64,000 bases of DNA, from contig CM055279.1 in assembly GCA_029237695.1 (NCBI GenBank), positions 60,647,530 to 60,711,529 of the forward strand, read 5' to 3'. Below the pieces are notes generated by a model. That model was not told the DNA's origin and ran no database searches. It saw nothing but the letters and a program-made list of their open reading frames with translations. Shown here one piece after another: positions 10,679 through 21,527 of the stretch (the first letter of the stretch is position 1; each line of letters opens with the position of its first letter). The position numbers and the translations under genes were made by a program. Source of the stretch: Conchocele bisecta. Lineage: Eukaryota; Mollusca; Bivalvia; Lucinida; Thyasiridae.

Positions 10679-11074
10679 CCACTTTAATTAATTAACAGTT
10701 CCGCCGTGTTCATGCGATCATCAATTTATTGTATGTCATCCGTAACTACTTCATGCTTCCTTGATATAATGTGCACTTGGAATTCCGAGTAGACCCGATG
10801 TTAATCACCGTACACGCTCGGAATTCCGGGAAGACCCGATGTTGATCCTGGTTGAACTCTATAGGGAAATCATGGCTATGTTAGTGTACCCCATGGGTAT
10901 TCCTGTACAGAGATTGATGATGATAAATCGCCGCCCAATCACCGCGTTCTCATTCCCTGTTCCGACGTATATTGTACAATTATTGGTAAGGGAAGTTCAA
11001 CGCTGTCAGACATGTTGGTGTACACAGCCGCCGCGTTAATCTTGCACCTATTACCGACGGAGCGGTCGGACGAA
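10679..11074. other. Unassigned intergenic DNA
   Basis: Contains an internal near-duplicate of about 45 bp (GGAATTCCGAGTAGACCCGA at about 10780 and GGAATTCCGGGAAGACCCGA at about 10820). Otherwise unassigned. Confidence 0.4.
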
Positions 11075-11214
11075 CCCCCCCCCCCCCCCCCCCCCCCCCC
11101 GCCCTCCAGCCTCGAGGTCCACTTTTTTAGCCTCGAGGTCCACTTTTTTAGACCCCCTAGATATTTCAGGCCCCTTCGGCCTTCGAAACGACCCCCCCCC
11201 CTTCAAACAGGTCT
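11075..11214. repeat. C26 homopolymer and C-rich low-complexity tract
   Basis: A run of 26 C (11075-11100), then a 20-bp direct duplicate (CTCGAGGTCCACTTTTTTAG twice) and a further C9 run. ORFs with proline or glycine runs here are artefacts. Confidence 0.85.
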
Positions 11215-11632
11215 GGCTACGGGCCTGTATTGGCAATGCCAACTTGCATCCATTTGACCAAAACCACCAGTGTTGATCTGTCCAGATTTTCAACGACAGT
11301 AAACATCTATTGGCAAGCCAGCTTGTAGCCATTTTGACCAAAAACCGCCAGTGTTGATCTTGTCCATATTTTCAACGACATAAACATCTATTGGCAATGG
11401 CAAACTTGCAGTCATTTGACCAAAACCGCCATTGTTCATCTTGTCCAGCTATTGGCAATGCCAACTTGTAGCCATTTGACCAAAACCGCCAGCGTTCATC
11501 TTGCTGAGATTATCAACGACAGTAACCATCTATTAACAATGCCAACTTGCAGCCATTTGACAAAAACCGCCTGTGTTGATCTTGTCTAGATTATCAATGA
11601 TAGTAAACATCTATTGAAATGCCATTTTGCAA
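11215..11632 (+). repeat. Degenerate tandem repeat, about 80-bp unit, 5 copies
   Basis: Units start with CTATTGGCAATGCCAACTTG (about 11227, 11310, 11391, 11451, 11528 and a partial at 11612) and continue CCATTTGACCAAAACCGCCA.., ..CAACGACAGTAAACAT. Unit length varies because one copy is shortened. Confidence 0.87.
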
Positions 11633-11952
11633 TTAAGAAGTTTGATTGTTTGATCCGGAACTGCAGCACAGTTCAGTTTCAGCCAATCAAGCTTCCTGAT
11701 TTCAAACACAATATTGAAGCATTTTGAAACAAATAAATTGACAAATATTGACAATATTAAAAAAAACGATCGTGCAGTTTTAAACGCTATATGAAGACAA
11801 TTGCAAGAACTTTGTAACCGTTATAGCGACGTTACTGTAATGATATTATTTCAAGAAGACACTACAAGAATTCACATCACTGCCTCGTACTATATTCATA
11901 CAATTCAGTCCACATCGATGAGGGCATATGTTCCACATGCCGATACCTTCCA

Positions 11953-12351
11953 TGGGCGTCACTAGCATTTTTGAAAAGGGGGTTCGACTTTCAGCTGTGA
12001 AGCAACCGAAATATGTAAGTGGTCCAGGGGTTGCCCCAGGATCCCTTACATATTTCGGTTGCTTCACAGTCCCGGAGAGATTTTGATTTCTAGAAGCGAC
12101 ATGCTGCGTTTGTATATTTTTTACAACACATCGCTCCTGTGCAAAGAGTTTTGGATTCATTGAAGAATGGTAGTTCACCACGTTTGGCGCCAATTGGCTG
12201 TATTTTGTTAGTAGGGCATTTGAATACTATAATGTTTACTCATTCGTACACTAAAATAGCATTCGCGGACCTAAATTATATAAACAAAATCATGCTGGCT
12301 CCCAAAAGGGGGGTTCGTCCGAGCACATCGAAACTCCCCTGACGACGCCCT
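11953..12351. mobile_element. TIR element with internal hairpin
   Basis: Outer ends GGGCGTCACTAGC.. and ..GACGACGCCC are inverted, with subterminal GGGGGTTCGAC / TTCGTCCGAGC-type similarity. Inside at 11995-12069 lies a 25-bp-arm hairpin (CTGTGAAGCAACCGAAATAT and complement). Seen once, so boundaries are approximate. Confidence 0.55.
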
Positions 12352-12560
12352 TGCCTTATCAACGCAGTGATGCTTCAAGTAGAGTGGGTACTCCTAATTA
12401 GTATACCTCATCGTAATGTCTAAGCATATCATTGGTCAGATTGCTGTCACGTGGTATTACCCATTCTGCGATATCCCTTTCGTGTATAGTGCCGTGGTAT
12501 ATTGAAAATATCCTCCGCGGCGACCGAAGACACTCCATACATTATAAATTCAGAAACAGC

Positions 12561-12680
12561 CGAGCGCCTTGACGTAGTGGCAACGTTTAAGGAAAACGTG
12601 GTACAAGTCACTGATGTCGTAGAGGTCCAGGGTTCGAACTCCAGCACAAGCATATTTGTATTTTTTAATTTTTACTATTA
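12561..12680 (+). mobile_element. tRNA-like SINE head (A and B boxes)
   Basis: TGACGTAGTGG at 12570-12580 fits an RNA polymerase III A box and GGTTCGAACTCC at 12631-12642 fits a B box. The spacing is typical of tRNA-derived promoters, and an A/T-rich tail follows. The acceptor stem does not pair and the T stem has a mismatch, so a functional tRNA is unlikely. A degraded tRNA gene is the alternative. Confidence 0.5.
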
Positions 12681-13159
12681 GTATTACCTTCATATATTTC
12701 GATTTATTTTACAAATTCAACATTTCATCAATATTTTATTGGATAAAATATTGTAATATTGATATTATTTTGCTATGAAAATTTAATATTAAATTGCCAT
12801 AAGAATGATATTCGGTATAATAAATTAAATAGTGTCGTTTGTTGAGGGGAGTATTACATTCGTTGACCGAGTTCATAAGAAACTGCTTTGTTTGTTGGCT
12901 AACTTATTTTCTCGGACCTCAACCAGACCTGTGTCGACGTAGCAAGCATCGGCACAATCGTATATCAACTTTAAACCTGTATAAGGCGATAGTACCTGTT
13001 CGCTACATACAGCTACTGACTGAGCGTATCAGCTAGTAATTGGCCCTATCGATCTACTTATAATAACTACATCATAATGAATGATAGAAAATTGCAGCCA
13101 AGCACACGACACCAGGCAATGACATATAAATGGAAGCCACGGTATTACACACAAATATA
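12681..13159. other. AT-rich low-complexity DNA
   Basis: 12681-12840 is nearly pure A/T with ATATT motifs; the remainder is unassigned. Confidence 0.5.
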
Positions 13160-13608
13160 TACGCAGGGGACGTAGAATTTTTATTTTTATTAATTCGTTC
13201 CCACGAAGTGACAATTCGTTCCCACGAATTAACAATTCGTTCCCTCAATTTAACAATTAGATCCCACGAATTAACAATTCATTCCCACGAATTAACAATT
13301 CGTTCCCACGAATTAACAATTCGTTCCCTCAATTTAACAATTCGTTCCCACGAATTAACAATTCATTCCCACGAATTAACAATTCTTTTCCTCAATTTAA
13401 CAATTCGTTCCCACGAAATAACAATTCGATCCCACGGGAACGAATTGTTAATTGGTGGGAACGAATTGTTATATCGTGGGAACGAATTGTTATATCGTGG
13501 GAACGAATTGTTAATACGAGGGAACGATTTTATCAATTGAGGGAACGAATTGTCAATTCGTGGAAACGAATTAATAAACAAACTCCATGTCCCCTGCGGG
13601 GCACCGTA
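13160..13608. mobile_element. Family B element, copy 2
   Basis: Left end shortened (TACGCAGGGGACG), right end GCGGGGCACCGTA. About eleven 21-bp units run rightward (13195-13430), the switch reads CCCACGGGAACGAATTG, then about six inverted units follow. The 136-codon ORF with LTIRSHE heptads is the 21-bp period read in frame. Confidence 0.9.
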
Positions 13609-13770
13609 CCTATGTATAATTTACACCCGAGTTATGTAATAGATCCGACCGACAGCTGCAGACATACATGTATCTCCACTAGTGTAAGGTTTCAATTCAA
13701 GTACTGGATGTTATGCTCCAGCTCCAGCGTTTATGATCGGAATCTCCGCCCCCAGGTCAATATAGCTAGT

Positions 13771-14084
13771 TACAGGGGCGGATCTGGAGGGGGGTTCCGG
13801 GGTTGCACCCCCCCCCCCCACCGCGTTCAGCCACGGAGTTTACATAGATCACAGTTTACCACCAGTTGGAGTCTGAATTTAAATGCCGTAATGCCGTAAT
13901 ACACAGGAAAGTGCATTTTGAAGAGCTCGAAAATAGGACAACCCCCTAGTTGCGAACAGTAACTCTTGCAATTACTCCCGTACCGTCCGTAGCTAGCTAC
14001 GGACGGTACGGGAGTAGATTGCAAGAGTTACCTTCGCAACTAGACAACACCCCGTTCCCCAAATGCTGGATCCGGCGCCCTTGA
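13771..14084. mobile_element. Family K fold-back element, copy 2
   Basis: Outer ends CAGGGGCGGATCTGG.. and ..CTGGATCCGGCGCCC are roughly inverted. The core is a near-perfect palindrome at 13947-14042 (TAGTTGCGAACAGTAACTCT to its complement, centre GTCCGTAGCTAGCTACGGAC). C13 and AAATGCCGTAATGCCGTAAT simple repeats are inside. Confidence 0.75.
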
Positions 14085-14355
14085 GTTAATGTATTTTTTC
14101 AGGTCAATATTACTTTTTATTTAACATCACGTGTCCAGCATCTGGCCAATCAGGTACATTAAAATTTCTCAATTTATAATAATATGTTTTACATTCGTTG
14201 GCTGATTCCATAAGAAACTCGACATAATTTATTTCCTTAAATGTATGAAATTAGTAAATGAGTTCAATAAATGTCAGACAAGATCATCATTCATGTAAGA
14301 TCCTAAATGGTTCGCCGGTGTGTCATGTTCCATCACAGGAATCTATATCTACTTT

Positions 14356-14723
14356 TCGGAGCCCCGCACATGACGTAGAATTATTTTCTAATATTTCGTT
14401 GCCACGAAATAACAATTCGTTCCCACGAAATAACAATTCGTTCCCCCAATTTAACAATTCATTCCCACGAAATAACAATTCGTTCAGAGGGAACGATTGC
14501 TAAATTGAGTGAACGAATTGTCATTTCGTGGGAACGAATTGTTATTTCGTGGGAACGAATTGTTAATTCGAGGGAACGAATTGTAATTTAGTGGGAACTA
14601 ATTTTTAATTCGTGGGAACGAATTGTTATAACGAGGGAACGAATTGTTAAATTGAGGGAACGAATAGTTATTTCGTGGGAACGAATTAATAAAACCATCC
14701 ATATCCCCCTGCGGGGCTCCGTA
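14356..14723. mobile_element. Family B element, copy 3
   Basis: Left CGGAGCCCCGCACATGACG, right ATATCCCCCTGCGGGGCTCC + GTA. The left array has four units and the right array seven to eight, so the arms have expanded unequally. The switch point is diverged (CGTTCAGAGGGAACG). Confidence 0.9.
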
Positions 14724-14761
14724 CGACTCACCACCTAATTACTGCATGCCGCGTACACCTA

Positions 14762-15060
14762 CAGTGGCGGATCCAGGATTTCGCCGAAGTACATGATGCT
14801 AATGTGATTAGGCACATTGTGACAATATCTACTGAATGATCTGTTTATAAAATCTGGACATTGATCTGGTAAAATCATACTTATTTGACAGTGCTTGCTG
14901 TTTTTCTTACAGAATCAGACAGCTTCTCAATTGCAAAAACAAATCTGGAATCCTGAAGGAAGGGAGGCGGAGTTAGATAAGTGGTGGATTCAGGGGGGGG
15001 GGGGGGGGGCACCCCCCCCCCCCCCCCCCCCCTGAATCCGCCATTTATCTAAGTACAGCT
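14762..15060. mobile_element. TIR element ending in a G17/C21 hairpin
   Basis: Left end CAGTGGCGGATCCAGGATTT. Right side has TGGTGGATTCAG + G17 + CA + C21 + CTGAATCCGCCA, making the right end itself a perfect G:C hairpin (about 14986-15043). The CAGTGGCGGATCC start resembles hAT-type TIRs; unproven. Confidence 0.6.
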
Positions 15061-15169
15061 AGGGTACACCTCATTATCATCATTTCCATATTGACAGTCG
15101 CTGTTCACGCCACCATAGATACGTTGTCCTCACCTTCATGTAAGTGCTAATCCCATGTGTACGGATCTC

Positions 15170-15570
15170 ATTTGATTTGAATTGCTGTGTAAATTACTTA
15201 TTGAACGGCTCATTCCATGTATATGTAGTCTGTAAATAATAGTCCAACACCGCTTAAGCAGTTGATCTTTACAAATAACCAAAACCAAATAACCAAAACC
15301 AGATAACCAAATAATCAAAACCATTTGAATTGAATTGCTTTGTAAATTACTTATTAGGCGGCTCATTCCATGTATATGTAGTCTGTAAATAATAGTCTAA
15401 CACCTGTTAAGCAGTTGATCTTTACAAATAACCAAAACCAAAACCAAAACCAAATAACCAAATAACCAAATAACCAAATAACCAAAACCATGTGAATTGA
15501 ATTGCTGTCTAAATTCATTGATCGACTCATTCCATGTATATTTAGTCTGTAAATAATAGTCTAACATCGG
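15170..15570 (-). repeat. Tandem repeat, about 160-bp unit, 2.5 copies, plus (AACCAAA)n
   Basis: GAATTGCTGTGTAAATTACT..GGCTCATTCCATGTATATGT..GTCTGTAAATAATAGTC..GATCTTTACAAATAACC occurs from 15178, 15335 and (partly) 15497. Each unit ends in an AACCAAA/AAACC microsatellite of different length. Confidence 0.85.
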
Positions 15571-15817
15571 TTTAATAAGTGTTGTACAACGATATGCAAA
15601 AGGAACGAATATCGTTTGGGATTTTTTATCCGCGAAACGATATCTTCGTTTAATAACCCTTTCAACACCACATACCTGTATAGTGATATTGGCAGAAGAT
15701 CCAGATGAGACGGCTCGTCACGATCTGCAGTCTATACACTGGCTGGCCATGTGGAATGCTGCGGGTGGTGCATATCGCACTATTCGACATACCAGCGTAT
15801 TTCATGTATGCATATAT

Positions 15818-16222
15818 GAAGATGTATGATCACGTGGTTACAACAACAACAACAATGGTTGAAAGTTTTGAAAAATCGCCCACTCCAAAGTAAGTATTAT
15901 TAATCTATTTCCCTTAATATGGAACGGATTTTGATGGCGCAGCAAACACGTCTTCATGATCTGCATTTGGTGGTCCTGGGTGTTCGGCACAGACTTATGT
16001 CGTTTTTGCGAAGAATCGATTCTTCACAAAAACGACAGAAGTTTAGGCTAAAGCACAGAGACCACCAAATGCAGCTTAACAAGACGCGTTTGATGCGCCA
16101 TATTTCATCTCAATCCATTACATAATAATGACAAAATAAAAGAATACGTACTTTGAATCGGAGGGCTTCTGGAAGTTTCAGTACTTGTTGTTGTTGTTGT
16201 AACCACATGATCATACACCTTG
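15818..16222. mobile_element. Family A MITE, copy 3
   Basis: Left GAAGATGTATGATCACGTGG, right ACCACATGATCATACACCTTG. Perfect 5-bp flanking repeats TATAT (15813-15817 and 16223-16227). The inner hairpin TTTTTGCGAAGAATCGATTC.. is shorter than in copy 2. Confidence 0.9.
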
Positions 16223-16244
16223 TATATGGCGAAGCTGCTAAGCT

Positions 16245-16600
16245 TATTGTTACCTGAATATTTCCGGAAAAGCATAGGTACAGAGGATACAATTCGCTAA
16301 ATATGTCCTAGTTCTCGTATCCACAGTGGATACAAATGTCATTAGACAACTATATCCTTGGCAAAGTTACCAAGCTTAGTGGTACCTGGATATTTCCGGA
16401 AAAGCATAGGGTACCGCGGATACAATTGGCTAAATATGTCGTAGTTCTCGTATCCACAGTGGATAGTGTTACCTGGATATTTCCGGTAGAGGTATACCGG
16501 CGGATACCAATTGGCTAAATATGTCCTAGTTCTCGTATCCAGTGGATATAAATAAACAAAAATATCCTGTTTCTCGTATCACAGCGGATATACTCCCACA
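16245..16600 (+). repeat. Irregular tandem repeat with GTATCCACAGTGGATAC palindrome
   Basis: Three copies of TTACCTGGATATTTCCGG..GGATACAATTGGCTAAATAT..GTCCTAGTTCTCGTATCCA, each ending in the palindrome GTATCCACAGTGGATAC or a relic of it. Spacing is irregular because the AAGCTTAGTGG spacer is present in only some units. Confidence 0.8.
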
Positions 16601-16958
16601 CGCAGCTTGTCAGCCATTTATGAGTCGTCTGTTCTGTTAATAAATAAAAGTTGCGGCCAACACTTCCAAACCTTTGTTATTGATACTATGCAATAGCTAG
16701 TGTTCGTTAACCTATGGGTGTGGACGTGTGTGCATATCAATCATGGTGTCTCACTAATAGGCACATAACTAGCCCCATCCTGCTTAATATATCAACATCC
16801 GTAGTCGAGGTGAACGTCATCCGTTGCATAGTACATGTGTTAACATACCCCCAGGAAACCTACAGATAGGTAGGTGCCCGCACAACATCACACTCCAGTG
16901 TCATATACCCGAGGCTGTAATGCGTTTTATCAAATTATGTTATCTTTCACTGTGATAT
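16601..16958. other. Unassigned intergenic DNA
   Basis: No features recognised. Confidence 0.4.
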
Positions 16959-17551
16959 ATGGAAGCGTCCTGAGGCCCGTTTCACTAAACTTCGTAAGAC
17001 TAAAATGTTCGTAAGTTCATATTTAGAATCGTCTGGAAATTTCAATTGATGGATTTACATTTATTGTTAGGAGATACGAACTGCAAATGCAGCCTATGCT
17101 CAATAAATGTAAATCAAATAATTGTTTCAAGAAAACAGTGTTAATGTGAAATTTACAGACTATCATAAGTTTGCATTTACGAACATTTTAGTCGTTGGAA
17201 GTTTAGTGAAACGGCCCCCTGGTGCCAATGCCAAAATATTTGTATCTCCTAATTAACTCATAATTAGGAGATACTAAGTCCTAATTAAGAGATAGTGTCT
17301 CCGAATTAGGAGTTCGTATCTCCTAATTAGTACTTACTATCTCCTAATTAGGACTTACTATCTATGTCAATGCTACAAAATGTGTATATCTCCTCATTAG
17401 GAGATTAGGAGATACTATCGCCGAATTAGTACTAAGTCCTAAATTAGGAGATAGTAAGTCCTAATTAGTAGATACTATCTCTAAATTAGGACTTAGTATC
17501 TCATAATTAGGAGATACATATATTTTAGCATTGGCACCAGGACGTTTCCAT
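16959..17551. mobile_element. Family C element, copy 1: TCCTAATTAGGA array in TIRs, split by family D
   Basis: Left end ATGGAAGCGTCCTG and, after the D insertion, GTGCCAATGCCAAAATAT; right end ATATTTTAGCATTGGCACCA + GGACGTTTCCAT. Between them (17240-17515) lies an array of the palindrome TCCTAATTAGGA and variants, spaced at about 21 bp (e.g. 17321 and 17342). The centre carries CAATGCTACAAAATG. No coding capacity. Confidence 0.82.
16973..17219. mobile_element. Family D palindromic MITE, copy 2, nested in the left TIR of family C
   Basis: AGGCCCGTTTCACTAAACTT.. to ..GTTTAGTGAAACGGCCCC. The C TIR is cut after GCGTCCTG and resumes GTGCCAATGCC, while the opposite C end reads uninterrupted GGCACCAGGACG, so D inserted into C. 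The centre is disturbed by GTTAGGAGATACGAACTGC. Confidence 0.83.
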
Positions 17552-17687
17552 AGTGATATACATGGTATGAAATAACATTTTAAAATTTCGGACCATGACC
17601 GGCGGTATGGTAAGTGATCCTTTCTGTATCCATTCCACGAAACTATAAGCTGCAAGATTTGGCTCAGAACAAATTTACATCTAACCA

Positions 17688-18093
17688 AATAACAACAACA
17701 ACAAGTACTGAAACTTACAGAATCCATCCGATTCAAAGTACGTGTTCTTTTATATTGTACTTATTACGTAACGGGTTTTGATGAAATATGGCCTATCAAA
17801 CGCGTCACGTTAAGCTGCATTTGGTGGTCTCTGTACTTTGGCCCAAACTTCTGTCGTTGTTGGGAAGTATCGATTTCCGTGTCGGTAGACACGGAAATCG
17901 ATTCTTCGCTGTCTGTGCCGAATTCCCTGGACGAGCAAATACAGCTCATGAAGACGCGTTTGCTGTGCCATATTTCATCAAAATCCGTTTCATATTAAAG
18001 AAAATATCAAATAATACTTACTTTGGAGTGGGCAAGATTTCAAAACTTTCAGCCACTGTTGTTGTTGTTATAACCACGTGATCATGCACCTTG
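17688..18093. mobile_element. Family A MITE, copy 4, left end truncated
   Basis: Begins at (AAC)n without the CACGTG end; right end intact, ACCACGTGATCATGCACCTTG. The inner palindrome CGATTTCCGTGTCGGTAGAC.. (17868-17905) is present. Confidence 0.82.
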
Positions 18094-18888
18094 GATACGA
18101 ACATGGCTAGCTCCAACACATATGCTATCGTACACGTATATTGTACAGCCAAACCCCATATGGATCATTCCCTGCTTGATCCAGAGGTGTTTGAACAGAT
18201 GGTCAGTATGTTGGTGTCATATGAGTATTTTGGGTAGGTTTTTGCTGGATTTCGTGTTTGTTTTGTGTAATTTACGTAGTGTTGTGCAACTAATAATTCA
18301 CAATCATTACACACGATAGAAATCGTCAATTATCTACGCATTCACCGTTCCGAACTTCCGACACCTTTTATACTGTCAAAATACCCTCAAAGAAACAAAG
18401 GAATGAAACCTTTTTCAATATTTGACCAATAAAACTTCCAACACGCGTTGCTTTCAGACCGATTATGCCATCAATTTTCAACCGGAAGCTACAAATTTGA
18501 GCTATATCGATTCAGGAGACATATATCAATCTGATGATACGTGAACTGCATTTAACGGTTCCTACATTTAAGACATTTAAGCCATTAACATCCATACAAT
18601 TGGATATTTTCTAGCGAGCCCTCAAAGCGGAGATTACACGAGTGGCGCGCCATTTGATTGGATAGCCATTTCCCGCGATGTCCGGAATCACACCGGCTAC
18701 AACTGGTCGCAAAACCCACAATCCCCATTTCTCCTGTCACAGCCACAATCAGTTGTGAGACGCTGTGTGCCGTTCGGTTCGGCATTGTCAATGCACCGGC
18801 TGATCTGGGCCCACACTGACTGTAAAAAGCATAAGCACCATTTTCCAGCCACAAACAAGATTTATTGTGAGTCGTCACGGGCGTTGTT
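18094..18888. other. Unassigned DNA with family L-like fragments
   Basis: CCCCATTTCTCCTGTCAC (about 18722) resembles the family L end; otherwise unassigned. The 97-codon minus-strand ORF has no recognisable motif. Confidence 0.4.
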
Positions 18889-20180
18889 TATGAGTGGCGA
18901 TTCATGTCATAAGTGCCGTTTCTAACGAGTTAGAGAAGTAACGCGTTACTTGTGAGAAGTAACACGTTACTGATGCATGTACTATATAGTGAAACACATA
19001 TTTGTAACGCGTTACTGCTCTACAGTAACGCGTTACACGACTAACAGTGAGTAACGCGTTAGAAATTGGCTGTAGCGCGTTACAAATCCTCTATATTGGC
19101 GGATCGTGTCATAAGTACAGCTTCTAACGTGTTAGAGTTCTAACGCGCTACTCTTGGTAAGTAACGCGTTACTGCTTAGAAGTAACGCGTTACAAATGTA
19201 TGATGTATATAATAAAATATCAATATATAACGCGTTAGTGAAGCAGGAGTAACGCGTTACTTATTTTTGGTAACGCGTTACTGCTTGACCAATCAGAGCT
19301 CATGTTACAATACCCGCCATTTCTCCAGAAGACCGGGAATGTGTAAAGTACGGACTGGACGCAAGCTTACGAACTGTACATAGAGTGATGTCAACAGCGG
19401 CCCACTGACAGTGTTAGATAAATTGCCTAATTTGTATAATATTGAAAATGTGCACCGCCCATTCTATGCCGAAAACAAATAGTGTTTGACAACTTTCGCC
19501 TTTTTAACCTTAAGCCTTATTTGCCCTGTATATCGGAGTTCCAGTTCGTGGTTTATACATACCCCGAAAACAACAACAATAGTGTTCTGCTGTTCTGCAC
19601 CGTTTTCCGATCAATCATTATCTTATGGCGCTATCACGGTACGAGCAACTGCTCAGCAGATCCATGAGGCGTATGGTGGAAGTAGACACCGGCCCCGTTC
19701 AGTTCGTAAGCTTGCGTCCAGTCCGTACTTTACACATTCCCGGTCTTCTGGAGAAATTGCGGGTATTGTAACATGAGCTCTGATTGGTCAAGCAGTAACG
19801 CGTTACCAAATATAAGTAACGCGTTACTCCTGCTTCACTAACGCGTTAGATATTGATATTTTATTATATACATCATACATTTGTAACGCGTTACTTCTGA
19901 GAAGTAACGCGTTACTTACTAAGAGTAACACGTTAGAACTATAACACGTTAGAAGCTGTACTTATGACACGATCCGCCAATATAGAGGATTTGTAACGCG
20001 TTACAGCCAATTTCTAACGCGTTACTCACTGTTAGTCTTGTAACGCGTTACTGTTGAGCAGTTACAACAATGTGTTTCACTATATAGTACATACATTAGT
20101 AACGCGTTACTTATCACAAGTAACGCGTTACTTCTCTAACGCATTAGAAACGGCACTTATGACATGAATCGCCACTCATA
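18889..20180. mobile_element. Element S: 1.29-kb inverted repeat with 19 TAACGCGTTA palindromes
   Basis: The left arm (18889-19380, from TATGAGTGGCGATTCATGTC) is repeated in reverse complement (about 19696-20180) with few differences. TAACGCGTTA occurs 9 times in the left arm (18939, 19005, 19026, 19052, 19162, 19183, 19228, 19250, 19271) and 10 times in the right (19796, 19817, 19839, 19883, 19904, 19993, 20014, 20041, 20100, 20121). Close neighbours are 21-22 bp apart, with degenerate forms between. GTTGT at 18883-18887 and 20181-20185 may be a target duplication. The arms also hold GACCAATCAGAGCTC. The roughly 315-bp loop has no recognisable gene (ORFs of 61 and 96 codons, no motifs). Confidence 0.9.
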
Positions 20181-20502
20181 GTTGTACACCGTGAATACAC
20201 AGGCTGATATGTGTATCTGCACTGGTCACAAAATGCTTAAGCCCCATTTCTGCTGGTAAACTACAATTATCACCGTCGGCCATTGCTGGGTGTGATTGTC
20301 GGAATCAGACGGCGGAATGTTGTCGTCCATTAGTCCCAGGACCACGCATATGTCAGCTCAGGCTGTGCACTAATACGTCAAGCGTGGCCATTATGGGGTA
20401 TCGTTTGCCATTACATAATCATTGCGCGTATCAGCCGTAGAGAGGCGTACATTATTAAGTCTGTTAGAACACGTGGCTCGTAACATTTGCGATTGTGACT
20501 TT
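20181..20502. other. Unassigned intergenic DNA
   Basis: AAGCCCCATTTCTGCTGG (about 20241) again resembles a family L end; no other feature. Confidence 0.4.
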
Positions 20503-20945
20503 GAGAAATGGAGCTTATGGGTTTTGCGATCAGTTTAGATCCAGGTCACCCTGTGCATCCGCACAGTCTGATCAGGATCTGCACTGTTCACCATTCCAGC
20601 AATGAAACACCCGTCGTGGCTTTAATGGTACATGCCCATATTTTTAGGAAACACGGTTATTGCCCCTGATATCAGTATGGAAATTTACGTCTGATATAAA
20701 ATGTATAATACTGCCAATTAATACGTGGGGTAATGGTGAATGAATGTGTATTTAGCCAGAAAATGTCTGAGATGATGTCTCTAATATGAAAAACAGTTTG
20801 TGTCTACTGAGTGGTCATATACCTTTAACAAGCAATGTATATCGTTATCAGGCTACATGAGTGTGGTATTTGACCAGGCTTTGCACTGTTCACAATTCTA
20901 ATAAGCCCCATTTCGCCAGTCACATACGCATTTTAGTCCGATATG
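20503..20945. mobile_element. Family L repeat, copy 1, containing a family H insertion
   Basis: Left AATGGAGCTTATGGGTTTTG, right AATAAGCCCCATTTCGCC, with the hairpin GATCCAGGTCACCCTGTGCA..TCTGATCAGGATCTGCAC. It is split at 20622-20828 by a deleted H element. The uninterrupted counterpart is at 41487-41712. Confidence 0.75.
20626..20824 (+). mobile_element. Family H element, copy 3, internally deleted and nested in family L
   Basis: Starts TGGTACATGCCCAT after TTAA (20622-20625) and ends TGAGTGGTCATATACCT before TTAA (20825-20828). The 5' half of the H interior is missing, leaving 199 bp. Confidence 0.83.
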
Positions 20946-21087
20946 GCATTTATATTTGTTGTTCGCGCTTTATGGGCCCTCAAAGAAGAACACTATTTTT
21001 AGAATATATAAGAGAAAAAAAACAGATAGTAATTTCAGAATGGCGTTAGGGAACACAGGGCTGGTGCCATTTTAGTACAATATAACA

Positions 21088-21454
21088 CAATGTGTATGCT
21101 CACGTGGCACTAACAACAACAACAAGTACTGAAACTTCCAGAATTCATCCGATTGAAAGTACGTATTCTTTTATATTGTCCTTATTACGCAACGGATTTT
21201 GATGAAATATGTCGCATCAAACGCGAATTGTTAAGCTGCATTTGGTGGTCTCTGTATTTTCGCCCAAACTTCTGTCGTTTTTGCGAAACTCCCTCTGTGC
21301 CAAACTCCCTGGACCACCAAATGTACCTCATGAAGTCGCGTTTGCTGCGCCATATTTCATCAACATCCGTTGCATATTAAAGAAAATAACAAATAATACT
21401 TACTTTGGAGTGTACGACGTTGTTGTTGTTGTAACCACGTGAGCATGCACATTG
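21088..21454. mobile_element. Family A MITE, copy 5
   Basis: Ends CAATGTGTATGCTCACGTGG and CCACGTGAGCATGCACATTG are complementary, including a matched A-to-C change (GATCACGTG to GCTCACGTG) in both TIRs. Flanks TAACA/AAACA (4 of 5). Compensating changes in both ends suggest a subfamily. Confidence 0.87.
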
Positions 21455-21527
21455 AAACACATATGCTAGTAGTTAATAATTATATAAAACTCAAATACAT
21501 TAGTTGGGCTCCCGATTGTTGGAAACT

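Noticed and set aside
12570..12655. Functional tRNA gene
   Set aside because: A and B boxes are good, but the acceptor stem does not pair and the T stem has a mismatch; a SINE head fits better.
13130..13581. Long ORFs with LTIRSHE or NNSFPR heptad peptides (also at 2675, 14258, 23776, 25470, 26219, 33434) as a protein family
   Set aside because: They are the 21-bp DNA repeat read in any frame on either strand; the arrays flip orientation inside TIR elements and give ORFs on both strands.
10081..15570. CRISPR array
   Set aside because: Tandem repeats have no unique spacers and the window is eukaryotic.
19482..19776. Loop ORFs of element S as a transposase
   Set aside because: Only 61 and 96 codons, overlapping frames, no catalytic motif or helix-turn-helix visible.
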